Assembly (NCBI GenBank): GCA_031216915.1
Contig: CM062291.1
Location: 37,390,484-37,454,483 of the forward strand
DNA from: Pictodentalium vernedei
Lineage: Eukaryota > Mollusca > Scaphopoda > Dentaliida > Dentaliidae
Direction: 5' to 3'
DNA length: 64,000 nt
Part shown: piece after piece, positions 9,801 through 20,706 of the stretch
Position numbering within the stretch: position 1 is the stretch's first letter
Layout of the letters: every line of letters starts with the position of its first letter
The notes under the pieces: generated by a model
Seen by the model: the letters and a program-made list of their open reading frames with translations, nothing else
The model's database searches: none
Told to the model about the DNA's origin: nothing
Position numbers and translations under genes: made by a program

Positions 9801-10189
9801 AATTCGTCGTTACTTGTGAGTTTCCCTGTGGTACATGGGTTAAATTGATAAAAATTATCTCCCAACATCCAAATTAACAAATTATCGCGGCACTTCTTTG
9901 ATCTGCGGATTACTGACACCTACCCCATTAGAATCACATCGGCGAAACGGGAAGACCCCGTTCCTCTTTATTATATCCAGATGAACAGTAAATAGGTTAT
10001 CTCAAAATTGGAGATTTTATTCTCTGTTATGTTTTGGCTAAAAATTTTGGTACACAGGTACTTAGCCATCAATTATGACTCTTTGGCTGTGGCAAGCTTC
10101 TATAAAATAGAAATAACAAAATAGTTAAAAGGAAAGGTGTGTAACAGATCATCAATAATCTTCTCAAAATTTAAAGCATATTTGAGTGC

Positions 10190-10432
10190 TTAACCCTTTA
10201 CCCAACATAACGGCCAAAACCGGCCAGCGCTATTCTCAAAAATCGCCAATTAATTTTCATTATTTTTTCATTTTTATGTCTCAAAAACATAGGTTATGAC
10301 CACTCGTTGGAACGAGCTTGTCAAGCTCGTTCCAATGAGGGGTCATAACCTATGTTTTTGAGACAAAAAATTAGTTATTCAAGAATTTTTTTTGCAAGGG
10401 TCGTCTGCTTTTCATATTAGGTCAGTGGTTAA
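10190..10432. mobile_element. TTAA palindromic MITE, copy 4
   Basis: A complete copy in the opposite orientation to copies 1-3: left end CCCTTTACCCAACATAACGG, right end with TCTGCTTTTCATATTAGG before TTAA. Confidence 0.8.
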
Positions 10433-10582
10433 AAGATAATGATTTGTTCTTTCATCTGAAAATTCTGTAACAAGTTCACTAAAATTGATCTGAGCCAAGG
10501 TTTAATTCTAGTGAACGAGGTTCCAAAATTTCTTGTTAAATTGTGACGAAGTTGACATTCATTTTTTCACGTAATGTGTAAT

Positions 10583-10824
10583 TTAACCTTTTAGCTAACA
10601 TAATGACTAAAGCTGGCCAGAGCTGTTTACAAAAATCGGCAATTATTTTTTTAAATTTTTGCCTAAAAAACATAGCTTATGAGCCTCAATGAGACAAGCT
10701 CCTTCAGAACATTCCATTGAAGTTGTCTTAGGCAATGTTTTCGAGACAAAAAATGAAAATATTCAATTATTCCAAAAATGTTTTCCGCAAACGTCATCTG
10801 CTATTTCATTAGGAAGATAGTTAA
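10583..10824. mobile_element. Old TTAA MITE copy
   Basis: The family is recognisable in outline (TTAACCTTTTAGCTAACAT, AAACATAGCTTATG, GAGACAAAAAATGAAAAT), but the palindrome arms no longer pair well. This is one of the most diverged copies. Confidence 0.6.
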
Positions 10825-10972
10825 TGAAAAATAAAAGAGTAATTCAATTCTACTTCTGAAACCAACTCACTCACAATTTTACAACATCAAAGTCTGACAT
10901 CCTTCCCATATTAGACGGGATGTGAATGATATTTTATACCATGATTACCTATTTTACTATACATGAAAAGCC

Positions 10973-11219
10973 TTAACCCTTTACCTAACATGAAAAGCAG
11001 ACGACACTTGCAAAAAAAATTCTTGAATAACTAATTTTTTTCATTTTTTGTCTCAAAAACATAGGTTATGACCCCTCGTTGTAACGAGCTCGATGAGCTC
11101 GTTCCAACGAGGGGTCATAACCTATGTTTTTGAGACAAAAAATGAAAATATTTTGAAAATTGGCGATTTTTGAGAATAGCATTGGCCGGTTTTGGCCGTT
11201 ACGTTGGGTAAAGGGTTAA
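10973..11219. mobile_element. TTAA palindromic MITE, copy 5, nested
   Basis: A near-consensus copy with almost perfectly matched arms, inserted at TTAA inside the element at 10935-13784. Confidence 0.85.
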
Positions 11220-11464
11220 GACATAAATTTTAGCTTTATACACCAACCATGGTGAACTCTAGGGCTGTCATGATTAATCAATTGTCGATCGGTCACGCCC
11301 AAATCATTTAGCATTTTTTGTTGTCGAAGAATCGTTAAATTTTACCCCATTTTAGACGTTTAATAATAAAGAAAATTTGAGGAAAAAACTATTTTTCCAA
11401 ATGTAAAAGGTCAAGAAAGTCAACGTTAAACCTCAAGAAGCCCATAGAAGCATTTGTTTTTTAG

Positions 11465-11627
11465 GTATATTCAAAGCTTTGATATTCTGAACTTTTGAAC
11501 CATCAGTGTAAAAATCAAGACCAGTCGGCAGTTGCGAAGTTCGCAACTGACGACCAGTGTTGATAATTACACTGACGGTTCAAAAGTTCAGAACATCAAA
11601 GCTTTGAATATACCTAAAAAAAAACTA
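11465..11627. repeat. Palindromic element of about 160 bp
   Basis: The arms of about 50 bp begin AGGTATATTCAAAGCTTTGA and return inverted at 11575-11627. The loop contains a second small hairpin around GTTGCGAAGTTCGCAAC. Confidence 0.8.
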
Positions 11628-11649
11628 GAACTATCACTGAAGGTGATTA

Positions 11650-13182
11650 ATACCCCCACTTTGGGTTTTTAGAGGAATGCACTTCTGATCATGTAGGCGA
11701 AGGCCATAAGGAAATGTATACATAAAGATCATTTTTTGTTGTTGAAATTTGTATTCACATGTGGCCTTCCACAGAACAGCACTGAATACTTAAAGAGCCC
11801 ACACATATATGGTTTACATTTGGAAAAACACATTTACAATGTGCAACATGTATTCAAAATCGGTTCATTAATGTGGGAGGAGTTGCACACACAAGAATCC
11901 CATTTAAAAACCCATAATAAATCCAAGTTAAAGGGAGATAACCTGGTTAAAATTGTCGCAGATCAAAAATTTGAGAATATACGTATGTTCACTTAGTTGT
12001 GATAATGTCTGAAAGGTTTCGTCAAAATTGATTGATAAATGTAGGAGGAGTTGCACGCACAAGAATTTCATGTAGAAACCCATAATAAATCTAAGTTAAA
12101 GGGAGATAACCTAGTTAAAATTGCCACAGCTCAAAAATTTTGGAATATGCGCATGTTCACTTAGTAGTGATGATGTCTGTAAACTTTCGTCCAAATTGAT
12201 TGATAAATGTAGGAGGAGTTGCGCACACAAGAATTTCATGCAGAAACCCATATTAAATCAAAGTTCAAGAGAGATAACCTGGTTAAAATTGTCGCAGATC
12301 AAAAAGTTTGGAATATGCACATGTTCACTTAGTAGAGATGATGTTTGAAAGGTTTCATCAAAATCGGTTCATTAATGTAGGAGGAGTTGCGCACACAAGA
12401 ATTTTGTTCGAACGGAAAGACATAATAAATCTAAGTCAAAGGGAGATAACCTGGTTAAAATTGTCGCAGATCAAAAATCTTGAAATATGCGCATGTTCAC
12501 TTAGTAGTGATGATGTCTGAAAAGTTTTGTCCAAATTGATTGATAAATGTAGGAGGAGTTGCACGCACAAGAATTTCATGTAGAAACCCATAATAAATCT
12601 AAGTTAAAGGGAGATAACCTAGTTAAAATTGCCACAGCTCAAAAATTTTGGAATATGCGCATGTTCAGTTAGTAGTGATGATGTCCGTAAACTTTCGTCC
12701 AAATTGATTGATAAATGTAGGAGGAGTTGCGCACACAAGAATTTCATGCAGAAACCCATATTAAATCAAAGTTCAAGAGAGATAACCTGGTAAAAATTGT
12801 CGCAGATCAAAAAGTTTGGAATATGCACATGTTCACTTAGTAGAGATGATGTTTGAAAGGTTTCATCAAAATCGGTTCATTAATGTAGGAGGAGTTGCGC
12901 ACACAAGAATTTGTTCGAACGGAAAGACATAATAAATCTAAGTCAAAGGGAGATAACCTGGTTAAAATTGTCGCAGATCAAAAATCTTGGAATATGCGCA
13001 TGTTCACTTAGTAGTGATGATGTCTGAAAAGTTTTGTCCAAATTGATTGATAAATGTAGGAGGAGTTGTGCACACAAGAATTTCATGTCCGGAAAGACGT
13101 ACAGACGGATGTACAGATGGACGGACGTACAGACGTACAGGGCGATTCCTATATAGCCCCCACTTCTTCGAAGCGGGGGTAT
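11650..13182 (+). mobile_element. Helentron-like element with 155-175 bp tandem core
   Basis: The left start ATACCCCCACTTTGGG is mirrored at the right by a hairpin CCCCCACTTC...GAAGCGGGGGTATA at 13156-13184. Between them are eight or nine units with GGAATATGCGCATGTTCACTT and AGGGAGATAACCTGGTTAAA, then a short GGACG/TACAGACG microsatellite. The architecture is as at 5001-6510 but the sequence is unrelated. Confidence 0.55.
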
Positions 13183-13792
13183 AATAATCCTCTTCTTGAG
13201 GTAGGTCAACTGACTTGAACTTCATTTTTAATGACTTCAAAGAGAGGGGGAGGTGGGGGGGGGGGGGGGGGGGCATCTAGGTATGATTAATCGATTATTA
13301 TCGATTATTTGCAACAATTAATCAATTCCTAAATTAAAAAATCGTGACAGCCCTACTGAACATGCCAGCAATGGGATTTCAGTAATTAAAATTTACACAA
13401 ACACTACATCCAAGCTGACCTTTGGTGACCTCGCCTTGAATGCAAACTTTTCTAAATTTATCACTTATCGGCTCGTGAAGAGTGAAATGAAACCGGCAAT
13501 TATTTATTACGTTTTTAAATGAGTTTACCCCATAAAACACCAAAAATTAACAAACATGCATTGTCTCATGTTAACAATGCATCTACAACTCGAAACAGCA
13601 TGTTATTCAAATGAAAAAGGTCTTGTTTCTTTTTCTATTTTGTTTTGGTGATAAAATTGACAGTGGAAGTACTGCCCAGCGACGCTCATGTAAACAAAAA
13701 CAAATTCGCACATATGTACCACTGCTGCTGAGTAAAATCGAGAAAAATAATAGCGACTCTTAATAATCTGACGATCATGGTATAAATAGAGG

Positions 13793-13923
13793 ATATGGAA
13801 TGAGTGTTTTTCTCATATAATATTTATGAAACGAGTCTAAGAATTTTCCGTTTTGGCGAGCCCAAACAGAAAATTCGGATGAGTTTCATAAATATTATAT
13901 GAGAAAAACACTCATTTCATATT
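13793..13923. repeat. Palindromic element of about 130 bp
   Basis: GAATGAGTGTTTTTCTCATA continues into ATATTTATGAAAC and returns inverted before 13923. The loop includes CCGTTTTGGCGAGCCCAAAC. Confidence 0.8.
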
Positions 13924-13974
13924 CTATTATCATATGACACACACACGCACAAATTAGCCACTTAGTATGACTTT

Positions 13975-14125
13975 TTAACCCATCACCTAACTTGAGTTGC
14001 AGACGGCACTTGGAAAAAACATCCTCGTATAACTAAAATTTTTCATTTTTTGCTTCCAAAACATAGGTTATGACCCCTCATTGGAAGCAAAAAGTGAAAA
14101 TATAAAAAGAAATGAATGGCGTTTT
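13975..14125. mobile_element. Truncated TTAA MITE
   Basis: The left end (TTAACCCATCACCTAAC), the TTTTTCATTTTTTG block and one palindrome arm remain. The second arm and the right end are lost. Confidence 0.6.
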
Positions 14126-14459
14126 TCTTGTAGGTAAAAGATTGATACAATATAACCCACCCTAAATTGGACAGAAAACATAAGTTCTCCCTACTGGAAT
14201 TATGCAAATGTGACCCAGTTGTATTTTGTTTAGCCAATCAAATTGTCCAGTTTTGAAATTGTTCAATGAAAGCTCCCAACTCTAATTATGCAAATTATGA
14301 AAATGTGGCCCAGTTGTATTCTGTTCAGCCAATGAAATTGTCTAGTTTTGAAATTGACCAATGAAATTGACGGAAGGCTTTATTTATCACCGATTAATAT
14401 GAAAACAAAATATCAAATGTTTTAAAGTGAACAAAACGGACGAGTCATATGATAAATAA

Positions 14460-14600
14460 AATATACCCAAAGTAGCTTGGTGTACCAAATGTTCACCACT
14501 TGTGGTGAAGTGTTGTTAACCGTGTGCTGAAGGCTTGAGGTTAACACCACATCACCACTCGTGGTGAACATTTGGTACACCAAGCTACTATGGGTATATT
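14460..14600. repeat. Hairpin MITE, AATATACCC family, copy 2
   Basis: The arms are as at 2679-2760, but the loop is longer and holds a partial second inverted repeat (GTTGTTAACC...GGTTAACACC). Confidence 0.75.
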
Positions 14601-15316
14601 CTATATTTCTGTAATGTTCTATTTGATGTTGATCATGTGATAAACTGATTCCCAGTGTGTTTTTGCAATAAATCAATTTGTTTTAAAGCCTAAATGTTGG
14701 TTGGTACTGATAAGATAAACTACAATTGTTTGTTTATTGAGGTTTAACAGCACTTTGAAGACATATCATGTTGAACAGCTTTACAGGTGGAGGAGGCCGG
14801 TATACTCACATTGAACCACCATACAGCGGGGAACAACCGTTATCGTCTAATACTCTGGAAGTGTTTCAAAATTTCCATTATTGACTCTATATTGCCCATC
14901 AGGGATCAGCCAAGTGGGCGACTTGGGCGAAGAGTCGCCTTGTCATTCCTCAAGTCACCTTGGCTTACATTGGGGGCAAAATTCAAGTCGCCCTCCAGAA
15001 CTTCCTTGGGAGACATGGCAGTTTTATGCATTTTCTTGTGTTTTCTTAAAACAAAAGGCTTCCGCATTCATTCAGTAAACACGACTGCTCTTGAAATTTG
15101 TCATACGGTTCTAAAAATAGCCTAAACTAGCCTAATTTTATATCTGTGAAAAGAGTTGTAATGGCGTAATCGTTCGCACAGTTCACCCCAACTGGTAGCA
15201 ACCAGCACAAAGTGGCTGTTTAAAAACAAAGTACAAAAACAACTAATCACTCCAGACACGCATTATGTCATTTAGAATTGATTAAAATTAACCACCATTT
15301 CAAAAGAATAAATGAA

Positions 15317-17135
15317 AGTGTCAATGACACTGTAGCTCAACTTCTCAAGCCAAAGACATGCACATGTATAGTATGTGACACAGCAATGACAAACATCTAG
15401 GTAATGACCTGATAACAAAGGTACATAAGTATTGTAACGGTCTGTACATAAATACTGACCGTAGCCTATAACAAATGTATAGGTAAAGTATTGTAAAGGT
15501 GGGTGACAGTCAGATGCTAAACTAGAAAAAAATTCTTTGAGTCCCAGAGTGGGTCTGACTGAACCCCAAAATATTTGTTCTCATAGCACAGTGATAACAA
15601 AGGCATCCCAAAACACACTTGTTCCTGTCCCAAGGTGAAAACAAAGGTACCCAAGAAGTTTTTGTGAAGATCAGTCCATAAATATGAGCTGTACAGAAGT
15701 TGTGACAAAAAACTGATTGGACCTAATTTTGGTACAAAATGGCCACTGCCAGCCATCTTGAATTTTGGACTGCACCCAGAAACACTCATTCTCATCCCAA
15801 GGTGATAACAAAGGTACCCAAGAAGTTTTGTGAAGATCGGTTCATAAATACAGCCTCTACCCTGAGCCGTATTGACATGTGTGCTTACATTGTGTGAGCA
15901 GCACTGAATAAATCAAAGTTCATCTAATTTGCATAATTTCTGCACGAAAAAAAACCCCTTACAATATGTGATGTATTCCATGTTACTAAACATTCATACA
16001 AAAATTTATTCAAATCAGAACTTTCATACATAAGTTCTGTACAAAAGACTGATTGCACTAATTTTGGTACAAAATGGCTGCTGGTGGCCATCTTGAATTT
16101 TTGACCACATCCAAAAACACTCGCTCTCATCTCACAGTCATAACAAAGGTACCCAAGAAGTTTCGTAAAGATTGGTTCATAAATACGGCCTCTAGCCGTA
16201 TATAAGTTGTGTACAAAAACCTGATTAGACCTAATTTCGGTACAAAATGGCCACTGGCAGCCATCTTGAATTTTAGACCACACCCAGAAACACTCCTTCT
16301 CGTCCCAAGGGATAACAAAGGTACTCAAGACATTTCGTGAGGATCAGTTCATAAATACAGACTCTAGCTCGAGCCGTATTGACATGTGTACTTACTGTGT
16401 GTAAGTCGCACTGAAAAAATCAAAGTTCATCTAATTTGCATAATTTCTGCACGAGAAAAAAACTTGTATTATATGTGATGTATCCCATGGTACTAAACAT
16501 TCACACAAAAAATTATTCAAATCAGCGCTTTCATATGGAAGTTCTGTGCAAAAATCTGATTGCACCTAATTTTGTACAAAATGGCTGCTATCGGCCATCT
16601 TGAAATTCGGACCAGACCCAAAAACACTCATTCTCGTCCCAAAGTGATACCAAAGGTACCCAAGAAGTTTGTAAAGATCAGTTCATAAATACGGCCTCCA
16701 GCCTGAGCCATATTGGCATTTGCACTTACAGTGCTGAAAGTAACATTAAAAAAATTAGTCTAATTTGCACAATTTACATACGAGAAAAAAACCCTGTATT
16801 ATATGTGATGTATCCCATGGTACTAAACATTCATACAAAAAATTATTCAAATCAGAGCTTTCATATGGAAGTTCTGTACAAAAAACAGATTTCTGCATTG
16901 TCGGTACAAAATGGCGGCTGGCAGATATCTTGAATTTCGGACCGCACCCAAAACACTCGTTCTCGTCCCACAGTCATAACAAAGGTACCCAAGAAGTTTC
17001 GTAAAGATCGGTTCACAAATACGGCCTCTAGCCCAAGCCGTATCCAATTGTTGACGTACGGACAGATGGCCAGACGGACAGACGGACGAAGGGCCATGAC
17101 AAAAGCTCCAATTTGCTTCGCCAAAGTTGAGCTAA
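15317..17135 (-). mobile_element. Helentron-like element with about 400-bp tandem core
   Basis: Read on the minus strand, the 5' end is TTAGCTCAACTTTGGCG (17135 inward). Its inverse AAGTTGAGCTAC occurs at 15332-15343, followed by the hairpin AGTGTCATTGACACT. About four units carry ACAAAGGTACCCAAGAAGTTT and AAAATGGC.GCTGGC..CCATCTTGAAT, and a GACAGACGGAC microsatellite lies at about 17056-17090. The many overlapping ORFs are repeat read-through. Confidence 0.55.
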
Positions 17136-17584
17136 AAATGTGAAAGAGACAGTTCATACATAAAAAGTCAAAATTACTTACGGTTACAGTGCATTCTTTT
17201 CCATTGGCATTGAAAAATTTGTTCCATTGAAATTCACACTGCAATTTGCATTGAAAGTTTTTCTTTGAAAACTTGTGTTCCAATGGGGTTAAATGTAATA
17301 AGGCTGATATAAATCACACATATAAGGACGGATAAAAATGGCAGGCCTTTATTGCACCAATCGCATGTGTCAATGTGAGATGGTCAGCAGAAATTGTCAT
17401 TTTTCTGCACAGTGACAGAAGGGAAGGGAGACAACTGTAATATTTTGTCATTTACCTTAGAAATAAATTAACTCAAATTGTTAATAATGCTAAATAACGA
17501 AGGTTATCGAAAACTTTTTTAATTACGCTTTTCAATTCAGTTAGGGAATTCAGAAACCATACAGCATGAAAAATTTAGCAAATT

Positions 17585-17628
17585 ATATCTTGTTTGACAG
17601 AGCTCAGTGAGCTCTGTCAAACAAGATA
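17585..17628. repeat. Perfect 44-bp hairpin
   Basis: TATCTTGTTTGACAGAGCTC is followed immediately by its inverse. The phrase GCTCTGTCAAACAAG recurs at 25980-25994, so a small repeat family is involved. Confidence 0.8.
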
Positions 17629-17644
17629 AAATTGATTAAATTCT

Positions 17645-17899
17645 CAGTTGTATTATGGGAAAATTTTGCTGCTGAAAAGACTCGCCAACTTACTAACCCT
17701 GCACAAGCAGTGCTGACAGCAGTTGAAGGAAAGTGCACCATTGCCACGCAGAACACCTTAGTGTACCATGCCACCATGCAGCCATGTGGGCAATCAGGAT
17801 TTAGTGTTTTGTCCAAGGGAAAAACATAGTTAAAGTTGGTCAGGATCAAACCATTGACCTTTCAGTCCAATGTTTTGACCACGGAGTCACCAAGCTCAA
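17645..17899 (-). mobile_element. tRNA-derived SINE
   Basis: On the minus strand the head has a GTGACTCCGTGGTC A-box-like stretch and GGTTTGATCCTG, close to the pol III B-box GGTTCGAnnCC. It is followed by a body with CCTTGGACAAAACACTAAA. The same body, with fewer changes (CCTTGGGCAAGGCACTTCAC), follows a different head at 34280-34575. No intact tRNA cloverleaf remains. Confidence 0.55.
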
Positions 17900-17924
17900 A
17901 AAACTATAATTAAATGGTTGAGTT

Positions 17925-18130
17925 CTGGAAGCCCCTATTTGAGCTTCACTTTAAAGTGTGGGTACCACAACTTAAAGGCTTCATATTCAATGGATATGCT
18001 TCATATTATCTTTGAAGTGAAATTAGTCTGTATGGATTTGCCTTGTTATAATTTATGAGAGAGTGCCTTAATTATAACTACGCAAAGACTTGTGAACAAA
18101 TTTTGGTGACCAAAAATAATTTATCACTCC
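17925..18130. repeat. Dispersed repeat, inverted copy at 24.6-24.84 kb
   Basis: GGATTTGCCTTGTTATAATTTATGAGAGAG and the ATGAAGC/GCTTCAT phrases also occur inverted at 24605-24840. The nature of the repeat is unknown. This copy ends about 40 bp from XPF exon 1. Confidence 0.55.
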
Positions 18131-18171
18131 ACCAGTTCAAGCAAGTAAAACCCTAATAAAATCATGCTTAC

Positions 18172-18245
18172 CTTGCCAAAATGAGAAGGCCATCTTCATG
18201 GTATGCATCCAAGAATATCTGGTTCTCATAGTCAACAGCTGGCAT
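18172..18245 (-). CDS. ERCC4: DNA repair endonuclease XPF, coding exon 1
   Basis: On the minus strand an ATG at 18245 opens 24 codons, MPAVDYENQIFLDAYHEDGL through LILA, then AG|GTAAGC, a consensus donor. Known XPF proteins begin with a short leader, then a y/fE.Q...(L/D) segment and D-G-L-(L/V)-(V/I)-x-A-R before the GLG motif encoded by exon 2. The split Arg codon is completed exactly by exon 2. The family is usually about 900 residues, so only the first 56 are in this window. Only about 140 bp separate the ATG from a TTAA MITE at 18388, so the 5' UTR and promoter must lie in that gap, in repeats or in an upstream exon. No TATA box or CpG-rich stretch is evident. Confidence 0.92.
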
Positions 18246-18387
18246 TGTCTGCTATTTTGTCACAGGTACATGTACATTAATACCACCATTCCACGTTGGC
18301 CTCTGAAATTTTGTAAATGCACAATGCAAGTTTTTTTTAAATCAATGGATGCATTCTTTAAACATGCAATGTCAGTCTCTGCAACTT

Positions 18388-20124
18388 TTAACCCTTTACC
18401 CAACGTAACGGACAAAACCGGCCAGTGCTATTCTCAACTAGAGGGGGTATTAGTACCCCGTGGCTCACCAACAGGTGGCCAATGTAAAGGGGTGGCTGGA
18501 GTAAAAAAAAAAGTTCAAAACCTGCCCACAAAAGTTCAAAATTAAAGAAAATAAGCAGCTAAAGGGTTAAATAATATAATAATAACCCCTAGGAAGCATG
18601 GAGATATGCTGCAAGGTAAATCTCCACTTGGGAGAAAGGAAAAAAAAAACATCAAAACCTGCACGCAAACATCAAAATAAGTCTAAAATTTGATTCAAAG
18701 GGTTAAAATTAAGACAAAATACCCTGGAAAAGAGTTAAATGTTATAGTGAACCACCATAGCAATATGCAGAAACTCTACACTTGGAAGAAAGGAAAAAAA
18801 AAAACCCATGAAAACCTGCACACAAACGTCAAAATAAGTCTAAAAATATATTCAAAGGGTTAACATTTTTTTAAAAATGCACTGGAAAGATATCAATGTT
18901 ATAATAACCACCACTGCAATATGCAGTGAGGTCAACCTCACTTGAAATTGTTTTTTTTTATCACAACCTGTACATAAAAGTAAGAAACTGTAAGCCTAAG
19001 TCCAAAAGCTGTACATAAAAGTCCAAAATTGAAGTAATTCAGCAGGAAAAGGGTTAAATAATACAAACATAGCCCTAAGATGCATGTTTACAAACAATAG
19101 AAAGCATGGACATATGTTGCAAGGTAAATCTCCACTTGGAAGAAAGGAAAAAAAAACATCAAAACCTGCACGCAAACATCAAAATAAGTCTAAAATTTGA
19201 TTCAAAGGGTTAAAATTACGACAAAATACCCTGGAAAAGAATTAAATGTTATAGTGAACCACCATAGCAATATGCAGAAACTCTACACTTGGAAGGAAGG
19301 AAAAAAAAAAACCCATGAAAACCTGCACACAAACGTCAAAATAAGTCTAAAAAATCTATTCATAGGGTTAAAAAAATTTTAAAAATGCACTGGAAAGATA
19401 TCAATGTTATAATAACCACCACTGTAATATGCAGTGAGGTCAACATCACTTGAAATTGTTTTTTTTTATCACAACCTGTACATAAAAGTAAGAAGCTGTA
19501 AGCCTAAGTCCAAAAGCTGTACATAAAAGTCCAAAATTGAAGTAATTCAGCGGGAAAAGGGTTAAATAATACAAACATAGCCCTAAGATGCATGTATACA
19601 TACAATAGAAAGCATGGACATATGCTGCAAGGTAAATCTCCACTTGAAAGAAAGGAAAAAAAAAACATCAAAACCTGCACGCAAACATCAAAATAAGTCT
19701 AAAATTTGATTCAAAGGGTTAAAATTAAGACAAAATACCCTGGAAAAGAGTTAAATGTTATAGTGAACCACTATAGCAATATGCTGAAACTAAAAAAAAA
19801 TTTGAAAAGCCAAAAAATCAAAACCTGTACACAAAAGTTCAAAATATTTTAGAGCGGACGCCGACGCCGACGCCGACATGAGGGCTATGCCATAGGCTCA
19901 CACAACTAACGTTGGTGAGCCAAAAATCGCCAATTAATTTTCAAAATATTTTAATTTTTTGTCTCAAAAACATAGGTTATGACCCCTCATTGGAACGAGC
20001 TCATCGAGCTCGTTCCAATGAGGGGTCATAACCTATGTTTTTGAGACAAAAAATGAAAAAAAATAGTTATTCAAGAATTTTTTTTGCAAGTGTCGTCTGC
20101 TTTTCATGTTAGGTAAAGGATTAA
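18388..20124. mobile_element. TTAA palindromic MITE, copy 6, split by a Helentron-like insertion
   Basis: The left 50 bp (18388-18437, TTAACCCTTTACCCAACG...CTATTCTCAA) and the rest (19922-20124, AAAAATCGCCAATTAATT... to TTAA) join to a normal family member when 18438-19921 is removed. The palindrome arms are perfectly matched. Confidence 0.85.
18438..19921 (-). mobile_element. Helentron-like element inserted in a MITE
   Basis: The boundaries are exact because the host MITE is known. On the minus strand the element starts GGCTCACCAACG after a T run and ends GTTGGTGAGCCACGGGGTACT, then TACCCCCTCTAG before TT. The 5' end is thus repeated inverted about 25 bp inside the 3' end. After it comes a GGGGTA...TACCCC hairpin and a terminal CTAG. 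T-T insertion, asymmetric inverted ends and a 3' hairpin are the published diagnostic set for Helentrons. The core has about 500-bp tandem units (CATCAAAACCTGCACGCAAA, TAGTGAACCACCATAGC). A GACGCC triplet-like run lies at 19857-19877. There is no helicase gene. Confidence 0.7.
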
Positions 20125-20515
20125 GTGGTGATTTATTTAACATTGAAAGCTGCAAATTAATTTTACAAAGATAACTACTGTGTATACATGTACACACCTG
20201 CTGGTAACTTAATAGTTTTTCTACATCATGGTTGGCTGCCTGAAAAGATTTTGGTTTGGTTTCAGGGAAAAACCTTGGTTTCAATTCAGTTTTTCTACGT
20301 GTTAGGAAAACATAATAATAACACTTCAGCAGACTCCTTAATTTTGGAAAAAAATACCCAACAGTTTGTATGACACCACTCATCACAAAAAAGCCAGGTC
20401 TGTAAATACCTCCACTGGGTTTAGCCTTACTTCCTTTGATTATTCTCTGGGGTTCTAGGGGATCAGTAGTTATAGGTACGGAGTAAGAAAAAAACATAAA
20501 TCAGGGGGTAACAAA

Positions 20516-20706
20516 TTAACCCTTTATCCAACGTAACGGCAAAACCGGCCAGCACTATTCGCAAAATTTACCAATTAATTTTCATTATATTTTCGTTCCA
20601 AAGAGGGGTCATAACCTATATTTTTGAGACAAAAAATGAAAAAAAATAGTTATTCAAGAATTTTTTTGCAAGCGTCGTCTGCTTTTCATGTTAGGTAAAG
20701 GGTTAA
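20516..20706. mobile_element. TTAA MITE missing one palindrome arm
   Basis: Both ends and both TTAA sites are present, but the left palindrome arm is deleted, leaving TTTTCGTTCCAAAGAGGGG. The loss of one arm fits slippage on a hairpin. Confidence 0.75.

Larger units (their letters stand above)
8610..9958 (+). mobile_element. Mutator-like (MULE) element with 9-bp target duplication
   Basis: CGTTCCTCT flanks the element at 8601-8609 and 9959-9967. Just inside, TTCCCGTTTCGCCGATG (8616-8632) is repeated inverted at 9937-9953, identical over 17 bp. Target duplications of 9-11 bp are the hallmark of MULEs, and the interior encodes a MULE transposase fragment in the same orientation. The element is about 1.35 kb, much shorter than an autonomous MULE, because the transposase is internally deleted. 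Confidence 0.85.
11260..13355. mobile_element. hAT-like non-autonomous element, nested
   Basis: The ends are TAGGGCTGTCATGATTAATC and, inverted, TAGGGCTGTCACGATTTTT, a form common among hAT elements. The flanks GTGAACTC and CTGAACAT fit a decayed 8-bp duplication of a site seen intact in copy 1 of the host element. The element itself contains a hairpin element and a Helentron-like element. A 17-20 base G run lies at about 13255-13273. Confidence 0.55.
10935..13784. mobile_element. TATACCATGAT element, copy 2, carrying nested insertions
   Basis: The ends and body match 2767-3242 in inverted orientation. The sequence is interrupted twice: by a TTAA MITE (10973-11219) and by a hAT-like element (11260-13355). 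Removing both restores alignment with copy 1 (AAAAGCC..GACATAAATTTTAG and ACCAACC.TGGTGA.C). Copy 1 therefore serves as the empty-site reference for both insertions. Confidence 0.75.
6718..18171 (-). other. ERCC4: XPF intron 1 (about 11.45 kb)
   Basis: Bounded by the donor AAG|GTAAGC and the acceptor TTCTTACAG, the intron carries an ORF1-like fragment, a Harbinger MITE, a MULE, six MITE copies or pieces, a four-level nest, palindromes, two Helentron-like elements and a SINE. Little of it cannot be assigned to a repeat. Positions 14610-15310 and 17140-17580 are the main stretches where I see nothing definable. Confidence 0.85.

Noticed and set aside
11700..13180. CRISPR-like spaced repeats
   Set aside because: Units are 155-175 bp with no short repeat/unique spacer pattern, no cas genes, and a eukaryotic context.
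15517..17283. Overlapping ORFs with conserved peptides (FKMAASGHFVPKLG)
   Set aside because: They are translations of the Helentron-like tandem core; the peptide conservation reflects DNA repeats.
20033..20497. 154-residue minus-strand ORF
   Set aside because: About half of it lies in a MITE end, and no domain or splice support was found.
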